A stretch of 12,972 nucleotides of DNA from Paraktedonobacter sp035294465 (lineage in GTDB: Bacteria; Chloroflexota; Ktedonobacteria; Ktedonobacterales; Ktedonobacteraceae). The notes beneath the pieces are model-generated. The model saw only the letters and a list, made by a program, of their open reading frames with translations. It was not told the origin of the DNA and did no database searches. A program made the position numbers and the translations under genes. Below, in pieces: positions 1 to 6,039 of the stretch. How positions within the stretch are numbered: position 1 is the first letter of the stretch; each line of letters opens with the position of its first letter. The stretch spans positions 1 to 12,972 of the forward strand of contig DATGKW010000236.1 in assembly GCA_035294465.1 (NCBI GenBank), written 5' to 3'.

Positions 1-24
1 TCGGCAGGACTACTTCCCAAAAAA

Positions 25-33
25 TGGTATGAT
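25..33 (+). promoter_or_regulatory. Candidate extended -10 promoter for the histidine kinase
   Basis: TGG followed by TATGAT matches an extended -10 element (TGnTATAAT-like) about 65 bp upstream of the kinase start. No convincing -35 hexamer lies 16-18 bp upstream, which fits an extended -10 promoter but also makes the call weak. The window begins only 24 bp before it, so an upstream cotranscribed gene cannot be excluded. Confidence 0.3.
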
Positions 34-50
34 TAAACCAGACTGTTTCT

Positions 51-71
51 CCAGGCGCTGGTCCTGCCTGG
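51..71. repeat. Inverted repeat in the leader of the histidine kinase
   Basis: CCAGGC (51-56) and GCCTGG (66-71) are perfect 6-bp arms around a 9-nt loop. They sit between the candidate -10 element and the ribosome binding site (AGAGGG near 88-93). In RNA this would be a short GC-rich hairpin 27 nt before the start codon. It could be a leader hairpin or an operator, or simply chance. A shorter alternative pairing, CCAG/CTGG (51-54 with 58-61), competes with it. Confidence 0.3.
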
Positions 72-98
72 GGCAGACTTATAGCAAAGAGGGTTCTG

Positions 99-2135
99 AT
101 GTGTACTGAACAGTCGGATCGCTTTTCTGATCGGGAAGCACAGACAACCGAAGAAACGTCGAGGTGTTTCGAGGGGATCCCCGGAGTAGAGATCCAGGCA
201 CTGACGACAGCCGAGGCCATAAAATTCCTCGAGTTTTCCCCTGATGCTTTGCTCATCATTGATGCCAATGGTTCGATTGCCATGGTAAATAATCAGGCAG
301 CGCGCTTGTTTGGCTATACACAAGCTGAACTGCGTGGCCAGCTTCTGGAAATCCTTCTGCCCGAACGTCTGCGCGAGGCGCATGCTGTTCACCGACGAGG
401 CTATATGAGTACTCCACGCGTGCGCCCGATGGGGGTTGGTCTTGACCTGTTGGGGCGACGCAAGAACGGCAGCGAGTTCCCGGTGGATATCAGTCTGCGA
501 CCAGTGCATATCGAGCGGAGACTGCATGTGGTAGCAGCTATCCGCGACATCACCACCCAGCGCTTACTGGAACAAGAACGCACCTTCCAGGCTACGCTTC
601 TGGATCTGGCACACGATGCTATCCTGGTGCGCGATCAACTCGGTCGGATTCGCTCCTGGAGCCGGGGAGCAGAGGACCTTTACGGATGGAATGAGCAAGA
701 GGCATTGGGGCGCGTGAGCCACAGCCTGCTTCAGACGCAGTTCCCAGATACGCGAGCAGCAGTCGAGAAGGCTCTGGAACGCGAAGGACGCTGGGAAGGG
801 GTGCTGTTGCAAACCTGCCGGGATAGGCGTCCCGTCACGGTAGAAAGCCGCCAGATCCTGCTGCGTGATGAACATGGTGAGCCAACAGCGATTCTAGAAA
901 TGGACCGGAATAGCAGCAAACGTCTCTATCTGGAACAGGCATACACGCCGGCTCAGGTGCAAGTGCTGCGAGAGCGCACGTTTCTGCAACAGGTATTGGA
1001 CACGCTGCCCAGCGGCATTGCAGTGGTACATGGACAAGATGCGCGCTTGCTGCTGGCCAACCAGGAAACCGCACGCGTCTGGGGCGCTGTGTGGCCGATT
1101 GGGCAACCAATGCAAGCCTTCCTGAAGATGCACCATATCCTCCTGAACGATGTACAGGGCCGATCCCTCGCTCCAGAACACTGGGCAGCCCTGCGGGCGT
1201 TGCGCTCTGGAGAAACAGTCAGGCAGCAGCAGGAAGTTATCCGCCAGCCTTCCGGGGCAAGCCTTCCTATCCTGGTAAATGCGGTTCCCCTGGCTTCTGC
1301 CTACTGGCAGAGTCTGGGAGCGGATCGGTCATCTCCCTCTTCGTCACCGGATCAGCAGGAAGAGCCGCTAGCGCTGGTAATCTACCAGGATGTGCGCCTT
1401 CTCAAGGAAGCCGAAGCTTTCAAAGAAGAATTTATCGGCATTACAGCCCACGAACTGCGTCAGCCGCTCGCCGTGCTCAAAGGATCAGTTGGAACGCTGC
1501 TGGTGCAAACGGCACGGGGACATGGGGCGCAACTTGCCGACTGGCAACAGGAGATCTTACGAGAACTGGACCTGGCAACCGACCGCCTCATCGACCTGAC
1601 CGATGATTTGCTCGATGTCTCGCGCCTCCAATCTGGTCGCCTGTCGTTACATCGCGTACTCACTGATCTGGCGTCCCTGACCCGGCGCGTGGTCGAACGC
1701 TTCCAACAGGCTGCGACACAGCACCAGGTGACCTTTTCCACGACGGAAGTCAATATGCCCGCCCTTATTGATCCCCGGCGTATTGAGCAAGTGCTGACCA
1801 ACCTGCTCGCCAACGCACTGAAATATAGTCCACAGGGAGGGCCGGTCAGCGTCGTTCTGGAAAAAAATGTGGCACGTTTGATGGCAGAAATCCGCGTGAA
1901 GGACGCGGGTATGGGGATTCCTGCCCGTCAGCAAGCCCATATTTTTGGGCGCTTTATGCGTGCGGATAACGCCCAGGCCGCCGGGATCAGTGGCACTGGG
2001 TTAGGTCTCTATTTGTGTCGCGCGCTTGTTGAGCAACATGGTGGTCAGATCTGGTTCGAATCGACGGAAGGGGTAGGATCGACGTTCTTCCTGACGCTTC
2101 CCCTCGAACCCACAGCAACAAGCGGACCGCTGTAA
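99..2135 (+). CDS. Soluble multi-PAS sensor histidine kinase
   Basis: A 678-residue signal-transduction kinase that autophosphorylates on histidine and would pass the phosphate to a response regulator. PAS 1 spans about residues 42-155 (DANGSI..NNQAARLFGY, then RRKNGSEFPV). PAS 2 spans about 163-278 and a more divergent PAS-like segment about 293-436, carrying a Ser/Gln-rich insert near 406-422. The HisKA dimerisation helix follows, with H-box AHELRQPL and phospho-accepting H451. The ATPase domain has the N-box (NALKY, N572), G1 box (DAGMGIP, D602), F box (FGRF) and G2 box (GTGLGL, 632-637), and ends with a typical GSTF.LTLP strand. There is no signal peptide or membrane segment, so it should sense a cytosolic cue through the PAS domains. 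No cofactor-specific residue is obvious. The ATG is preceded by AGAGGG at good spacing. No response regulator lies downstream; one could lie left of the window. Confidence 0.95.
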   Translation: MCTEQSDRFSDREAQTTEETSRCFEGIPGVEIQALTTAEAIKFLEFSPDALLIIDANGSIAMVNNQAARLFGYTQAELRGQLLEILLPERLREAHAVHRRGYMSTPRVRPMGVGLDLLGRRKNGSEFPVDISLRPVHIERRLHVVAAIRDITTQRLLEQERTFQATLLDLAHDAILVRDQLGRIRSWSRGAEDLYGWNEQEALGRVSHSLLQTQFPDTRAAVEKALEREGRWEGVLLQTCRDRRPVTVESRQILLRDEHGEPTAILEMDRNSSKRLYLEQAYTPAQVQVLRERTFLQQVLDTLPSGIAVVHGQDARLLLANQETARVWGAVWPIGQPMQAFLKMHHILLNDVQGRSLAPEHWAALRALRSGETVRQQQEVIRQPSGASLPILVNAVPLASAYWQSLGADRSSPSSSPDQQEEPLALVIYQDVRLLKEAEAFKEEFIGITAHELRQPLAVLKGSVGTLLVQTARGHGAQLADWQQEILRELDLATDRLIDLTDDLLDVSRLQSGRLSLHRVLTDLASLTRRVVERFQQAATQHQVTFSTTEVNMPALIDPRRIEQVLTNLLANALKYSPQGGPVSVVLEKNVARLMAEIRVKDAGMGIPARQQAHIFGRFMRADNAQAAGISGTGLGLYLCRALVEQHGGQIWFESTEGVGSTFFLTLPLEPTATSGPL

Positions 2136-2259
2136 CGGGGCGAAGCCAGAGCAACGGTTCTCTTTGGGAGGCGGGAAGACGCATTTGCCGGCTCGACCGT
2201 GATTGGTCGCAATATGCTTGAGACCGCGAATGGCGATTGGTAGGTCGAAAATGGCCGGT

Positions 2260-3045
2260 TTACTGGGCAGGATGCGCGAGCTTGCGAGCGATCACGGTTA
2301 CAATACGCTGATAAAAATAGACCGCTTCCTGACGGCGAAAGGGACGGGTTCCGCTGAGATCCTGACGCTCATCTTGCTCGACCAGTTCGCGAACGAGCGA
2401 TGCCTGTTCCTGCGGAGTGTGCGCGTTCTCCAGCCAGGATTCGAGTGCCTGTGTCAGATGATCAGTGACAACCTGCTCGACTTCCAGACCGCAAGCGGTA
2501 AAGAGGGCCAGCAGCTCGCTGAGAGGCAGCGCGCGGGTATGCGAGGGGTCGCGCAGTTGTTCAAAGTGATTCTGGTAAGCAGCGCGGGCGGGAAACTCGC
2601 TGGTGATCAGGTCCTGAATCACGACCGTTCCCTGCAATTGGCAGACCCGCGCCATCTCGCCAAGCACGCGCCGGGGTTCTTCGCAGTGATGAAGGGCATA
2701 GCGAGAGACGACAACCTCAAAGGTATACGCGGCAAATGGGAGGTGCTCGGCATCGCCCTGTTGGAAATGCAGGGTGCTGAGGCCCCGCTCCTGGCGCATT
2801 TGCTCAGCCAGCGCGAGCGGGGCCGGGGTAAGATCGAGTCCCACAACTTCGCAGCCGGCTTCTGCAAAGGCGGCAGCGACATAGCCGGGGCCGGTTGCCA
2901 CATCCAGGACACGCGCCCCCAGTCGGGGGCGCACCGCCTGAACAAGAGCAGCCAGACGATCAGGGTTGGCAATGAGCGGGCTGGCTGCGTATGCCTGAGC
3001 CTGCTGTGTGAATTCTTGAATTACTACTGCTTTGTGAGCCTTCAA
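2260..3045 (-). CDS. Class I SAM-dependent methyltransferase (Methyltransf_11/UbiE-like)
   Basis: A 261-residue Rossmann-fold methyltransferase of unknown substrate. Motif I is VLDVATGPGYVA (about 46-57), followed by the acidic end of strand 2 in VVGLDLTP (about 72-79). The motif II/III region is GDAEHLPF then VSRYALHHCEEP, the pattern of the UbiE/MenG/YcgJ-like group. The C-terminal half (about 150-261) is helical and Glu/Arg-rich and probably shapes the substrate pocket. It is the second gene of an operon, 26 bp after the SHMT-like gene. The only usable start is TTG: an in-frame TGA lies six codons upstream, and no ATG or GTG precedes the SAM motif. AGAGG sits about 6 nt before this TTG. 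The name UbiE/MenG should not be transferred, since neither quinone genes nor other context supports it. The 124-bp convergent gap to the kinase (2136-2259) shows no clear terminator. Confidence 0.9.
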   Translation of the reverse strand: MKAHKAVVIQEFTQQAQAYAASPLIANPDRLAALVQAVRPRLGARVLDVATGPGYVAAAFAEAGCEVVGLDLTPAPLALAEQMRQERGLSTLHFQQGDAEHLPFAAYTFEVVVSRYALHHCEEPRRVLGEMARVCQLQGTVVIQDLITSEFPARAAYQNHFEQLRDPSHTRALPLSELLALFTACGLEVEQVVTDHLTQALESWLENAHTPQEQASLVRELVEQDERQDLSGTRPFRRQEAVYFYQRIVTVIARKLAHPAQ

Positions 3046-3071
3046 AAAAGCCTCTTTTCGTCACGCCTAAC

Positions 3072-4364
3072 TCAAACGTACTTCATCTCCACAAAGCGGC
3101 TACGCAGCGCGTTGACCTGCGCTTTGACATCTTTGCCGCGAATCGCGTCGTGCATCAACTGGGCCAGTTCGCCCATGGCTTGCTCATCCATGCCGAAGCG
3201 AGTCATTTCGGGTACGCCGACACGCAGGCCGGAGGGATGGCGCGGGTCGGTATCGCCGGGGAGCATGTTATAGTTCACGATAATGTCGTTGGCCTCCAGG
3301 CGCTTCGCAACTTCGACACCGCCACCCCACTCTGCCACATTGACGGCAATCATGTGGCTGCGCGTGTAGCCGAATTCGCGTGCTTCGACAGGCGTGCCCA
3401 GTTCATCCAGGCTCTTGCCCAGCACCTGGGCGTTGCGCACAATTTGCGCCGCGTACTCGCGCCCGTACTCCTGCATCTCGCGAATCGCTACGACCAGAGC
3501 GGGTAGCGAATAGAGATGGTGATTGCTGGAAGAGCCTGGGAAAACGCCACGATCAGCAGCAGGCCAGAACTTTTGCTCGGCTTCGGGGTCAAGATTGCCC
3601 AGAATGACTCCGCGTTGCGGGCCGGGGAAGGTTTTGTGTGTGCTGCCGGTCAGCCAGGTCGCTCCCTCGTGCAACGGGTCCTGGAACTGGCCGCCAGCAA
3701 CCAAGCCAAGCACGTGCGCGCCATCATAGAGCAGCGGAATATTTTTCGTCTTGCAAAAGGCCGCAACCTCCTCGACCGGTTCAGGAAAGAGGAAAAGGCT
3801 CTTGCCCATTACCACCAGCTGCGGAGAGGTACGGTCAATCAGCTCGATAGTCGCTGCCGCATCTACGTGATAGTGGTCGGGCGTCAGCGGCAGGTAGTGC
3901 AGATTGACAAACTTATCGCTCCCAACTTTGAGAGACTGGCCGCGATTCTGGATACGGCGACCAAAGACCCCCACCGGGCCATGGCTGATGTGGCCGCCGG
4001 CATCCGTTGAATTGGCGATAACCGTATCGCCGCCGCGCAGCCAGCCCAGCGCGATTGCTGTGTTGGCCGCGTTTCCACTGATCGGACGCACATCGGCCTG
4101 TCTGGCCCCAAAGAGCGCCTTGATCTCTTTCTCGGCCAGCAGCTCGATCTGGTCAATGTAGCGAGTGCCCTGATAGTAGCGATTGATCTGCTCGCCCTGG
4201 TTCGGATGTCCCTCAGCATAACGGCCCATCAAGTCAGAGATCTGAACACGACGCACGGCAGCACTCGGCGTGTTCTCACTGGCAATCAAGTTGATGGTTT
4301 GTGTTTGGCGCCAGGTCCACGCCCCAGCAAGTATATGTTCAATATCAGAAATATCTATGGTCAT
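3072..4364 (-). CDS. Divergent serine hydroxymethyltransferase-fold PLP enzyme
   Basis: A 430-residue fold-type I PLP enzyme close to SHMT (glycine/serine interconversion with tetrahydrofolate), but clearly not a standard GlyA. Conserved features are LIASEN (26-31), YAEG (Y49, E51), the YY pair (63-64), the GGH histidine that would stack on PLP (H125), the D214/H217 pair in DGAHVLGLV, the Schiff-base lysine K244 in STHKT.PGPQRG, and R381 in SGLRVGVPEMTR for substrate carboxylate. Departures are about five extra residues between YAEG.P and YY, replacement of the GGFSAYS segment by MGKSLFLFPEP (186-196), and TDAGGH in place of LAHGGH. It may be a paralogous SHMT, a threonine/beta-hydroxy-amino-acid aldolase or a transaldolase; sequence alone does not decide. 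The ATG has GGGAG upstream. It leads an operon with the methyltransferase and is divergent from sqdB. Confidence 0.9.
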   Translation of the reverse strand: MTIDISDIEHILAGAWTWRQTQTINLIASENTPSAAVRRVQISDLMGRYAEGHPNQGEQINRYYQGTRYIDQIELLAEKEIKALFGARQADVRPISGNAANTAIALGWLRGGDTVIANSTDAGGHISHGPVGVFGRRIQNRGQSLKVGSDKFVNLHYLPLTPDHYHVDAAATIELIDRTSPQLVVMGKSLFLFPEPVEEVAAFCKTKNIPLLYDGAHVLGLVAGGQFQDPLHEGATWLTGSTHKTFPGPQRGVILGNLDPEAEQKFWPAADRGVFPGSSSNHHLYSLPALVVAIREMQEYGREYAAQIVRNAQVLGKSLDELGTPVEAREFGYTRSHMIAVNVAEWGGGVEVAKRLEANDIIVNYNMLPGDTDPRHPSGLRVGVPEMTRFGMDEQAMGELAQLMHDAIRGKDVKAQVNALRSRFVEMKYV

Positions 4365-4413
4365 AAGTACCCGCTCCCTCTATGGTGTCATATCTGGGTA
4401 AAATATCCCCTTC

Positions 4414-4419
4414 AGTATA
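4414..4419 (-). promoter_or_regulatory. Candidate -10 box for the SHMT-like operon
   Basis: On the minus strand this reads TATACT, 5 of 6 matches to TATAAT, about 50 bp upstream of the ATG at 4364. The -35 region is poor: nothing close to TTGACA lies 16-18 bp upstream. The position is sensible for a leader of about 40 nt. Confidence 0.3.
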
Positions 4420-4453
4420 GCACAGCGCGTGAAGTGCGAGAGAATCGATTTTT

Positions 4454-4512
4454 GGCAGGCATTCCTAACTTGCCCAGAAACAGATTCTGGAGAACCCGCC
4501 AGAATGCTTGTC
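4454..4512 (+). repeat. Extended imperfect stem-loop, possible structured RNA or operator
   Basis: Bases 4454-4464 (GGCAGGCATTC) pair with 4502-4512 (GAATGCTTGTC) in 11 consecutive pairs, nine Watson-Crick and two G-U. Inside, CCAGAA (4474-4479) pairs perfectly with TTCTGG (4485-4490) around a 5-nt loop; the two helices are separated by a 9 x 11 nt internal loop. The two G-U pairs stay paired only in a plus-strand transcript (they become C-A mismatches in the other strand), so if this is RNA it is more likely read towards sqdB. There is no T-run after it, so it is not a plain terminator. It matches no riboswitch I recognise. Confidence 0.35.
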
Positions 4513-4784
4513 CGACAGGGTTACGCCGGCAACGCTCGCATGATAAAATAGTCTGGAACTCACACTGTTGCTTTTCTAAACAAAACATCGTCTTGTCTAC
4601 GTGTTATCATAGGCACAATGGAATGTCAAAAAAGCAATGTGGAGTCGTGGCAAAGAAGACGGTAAAACGCCTGACACGTTTTCTTTGTCTCCTCTCATTT
4701 GATTACCAGAGAGATTCTAAGAGAAAGGGAACCCGGATTCAGTATGCGAGCCTTTTTAAGCGAGACTCGCTCCCGTCGCACCAG

Positions 4785-4812
4785 TTGGCTCAAGCCAGAC
4801 AACATAGATTAT
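4785..4812 (+). promoter_or_regulatory. Candidate sqdB promoter
   Basis: TTGGCT (4785-4790) and GATTAT (4807-4812) are separated by 16 bp and each match 4 of 6 consensus positions. Transcription would begin near 4818-4820, giving a leader of about 35 nt with a strong ribosome binding site. The left palindrome (4802-4821) covers the -10 and predicted start point, as expected for a repressor site. An alternative is the extended -10-like element at 4541-4549. Confidence 0.35.
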
Positions 4813-4838
4813 TATCTATGTAAACATATCTATATGTT
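4802..4838. repeat. Two adjacent palindromes at the sqdB promoter (candidate operators)
   Basis: The first palindrome is ACATAGAT (4802-4809), TATT, ATCTATGT (4814-4821), with perfect 8-bp arms. The second, starting two bases later, is AACATAT (4823-4829), CT, ATATGTT (4832-4838), with perfect 7-bp arms. Both have ACATA at the left and TATGT at the right. Their centres are 19 bp apart, roughly two helical turns, so two dimers could bind on about the same face. They end six bases before the AGGAGGG ribosome binding site. Confidence 0.5.
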
Positions 4839-4853
4839 CATTCAGGAGGGACT

Positions 4854-6035
4854 ATGCGTATTCTCATTCTTGGCGGCGATGGTTATCTTGGCTGGCCGCA
4901 AGCACTCTACCTTTCCAACAAGGGGCATGATGTTTTGATCCTCGATAACTTGATGCACAGGCATTTCGACCTTGAACGCAATTTCGCCAGCCTGCTCCCC
5001 ATCTATTCTCTTCACGAACGGGTCGCCGCCTGGAAAGAGATCTCCGGTCGGCAAATCCAGTTTACCATCGGCGATGCGACAGACTACGACGCGGTGGCGA
5101 AGATCTTTCGTGATTTTCAGCCAGAGGCGGTTGTGCATTTCGCCGAGCAGCGTTCCGCGCCATATTCTATGATTGATCGCAAGCATGCCGTCTTCACACA
5201 AACCAACAATATCGTCGGCACGCTGAACGTCCTGTACGCCATCAAGGAATTCGCTCCCGACTGCCATCTGGTGAAGCTTGGCACGATGGGCGAATATGGT
5301 ACGCCAAACATCGATATCGAGGAAGGTTTCATCGAGATTCATCATAAAGGGCGAAGCGATATTTTGCCCTATCCGAAGCAGCCAGGCTCGTTTTACCATC
5401 TCAGCAAGACCCACGACAGCCATAACATTATGTTCTGCTGCAAAATTTGGGGCATCCGCGCCACCGATCTGAATCAGGGTGTCGTCTACGGGGTTGAAAC
5501 CGATGAAACTATACAGGATGCGCGTCTGGCCACACGCTTCGATTACGATCAGGTCTTTGGCACTGCTCTGAATCGCTTTTGTGTTCAGGCCGCCGTTGGT
5601 TATCCTCTGACTGTTTACGGGAGGGGCCAGCAGACACGTGGATACATTAACTTGCGAGACACGATCAGATGCATTGAGCTGGCCATTATCTCACCTCCCG
5701 CAGAAGGGGAGTATCGGGTTTTTAATCAAATCACCGAACAGTTTTCACTAATCGAGTTGGCCGATAGGGTTATCAAGCATGGTACGCAATTAGGGCTGGA
5801 AACCCGCCTCAAGCACTTTCCTAATCCCCGAGTCGAGGCCGAACAGCACTACTACAACGCTGCGCATACCAGGTTGCTTGAACTTGGCCTCGAACCGCAT
5901 CTCCTGACCGATGAGGTGTTGCACGCCCTGATCAGCCTCGCCATCAAGCACCGCGAGCGCATTGACACGAGCCTGATCATGCCGACAGTTGATTGGCGCG
6001 CGACTAAGAACGAGGTCATTCCTACGGAGGGCTGA
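4854..6035 (+). CDS. sqdB: UDP-sulfoquinovose synthase
   Basis: A 393-residue SDR-type enzyme that uses NAD+ and sulfite to convert UDP-glucose to UDP-sulfoquinovose, the head-group donor for the sulfolipid SQDG. It is strikingly like plant SQD1 and cyanobacterial/Chloroflexus SqdB along its whole length. It has the dinucleotide motif GGDGYLGW (7-14), HFAEQRSAPYSMIDR (95-109), KLGTMGEYGTPNIDIEEG (141-158) and YPKQPGSFYHLSKTHDSHNI (172-191). These carry the catalytic set expected from SQD1: T144, M145 and E147, then Y181 and K185. It also has ATDLNQGVVYGV (203-214), FGTALNRFCVQAAVG and NPRVEAEQHYYNA (324-336). Length is that of mature SQD1 without the plastid transit peptide. The ATG follows AGGAGGG closely. 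It stands alone on its strand and converges with the glycosyltransferase 4 bp away. No sqdX or sqdC is in view. Confidence 0.98.
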   Translation: MRILILGGDGYLGWPQALYLSNKGHDVLILDNLMHRHFDLERNFASLLPIYSLHERVAAWKEISGRQIQFTIGDATDYDAVAKIFRDFQPEAVVHFAEQRSAPYSMIDRKHAVFTQTNNIVGTLNVLYAIKEFAPDCHLVKLGTMGEYGTPNIDIEEGFIEIHHKGRSDILPYPKQPGSFYHLSKTHDSHNIMFCCKIWGIRATDLNQGVVYGVETDETIQDARLATRFDYDQVFGTALNRFCVQAAVGYPLTVYGRGQQTRGYINLRDTIRCIELAIISPPAEGEYRVFNQITEQFSLIELADRVIKHGTQLGLETRLKHFPNPRVEAEQHYYNAAHTRLLELGLEPHLLTDEVLHALISLAIKHRERIDTSLIMPTVDWRATKNEVIPTEG

Positions 6036-6039
6036 CCAT

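Larger units (their letters stand above)
4365..4853. other. 489-bp divergent intergenic region (SHMT-like / sqdB)
   Basis: No credible gene lies in this stretch. From left to right it holds a candidate minus-strand -10 (4414-4419), an extended stem (4454-4512), and a plus-strand extended -10-like TGATAAAAT (4541-4549) that could start a long sqdB leader. Next come a 13-bp palindrome AGCGAG-A-CTCGCT (4759-4771), a candidate sqdB promoter (4785-4812), two adjacent palindromes (4802-4838) and the strong AGGAGGG ribosome binding site (4844-4850) four bases before the sqdB ATG. Short open frames here (for example ATG at 4618, 15 codons) have no ribosome binding site or recognisable product. The base composition is visibly more AT-rich than the flanking genes. 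Confidence 0.6.

Noticed and set aside
2194..2241. CGACC/GGTCG arms and repeated GATTGGT between the convergent kinase and methyltransferase genes as a terminator
   Set aside because: The stem is only 5 bp, no T-run follows on either strand, and the direct repeat is short enough to be chance.
2260..3045. Naming the methyltransferase ubiE or menG
   Set aside because: Only the general SAM fold is supported; there is no quinone pathway context.
2203..3273. 356-codon plus-strand open frame
   Set aside because: It lies antisense to the methyltransferase and the end of the SHMT-like gene, whose motifs are unmistakable; its own product shows no recognisable domain or ribosome binding site.
4618..4665. 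Small open frame in the sqdB upstream region
   Set aside because: Fifteen codons, no ribosome binding site, no recognisable leader-peptide features.
4206..4823. 205-codon plus-strand open frame across the divergent region
   Set aside because: It overlaps the SHMT-like N-terminus in antisense and then promoter DNA; its product is compositionally odd with no motif.
4854..6035. Generic NAD-dependent epimerase/dehydratase label
   Set aside because: Long blocks identical or nearly so to plant SQD1 and the full catalytic set make the specific sulfoquinovose synthase call secure.
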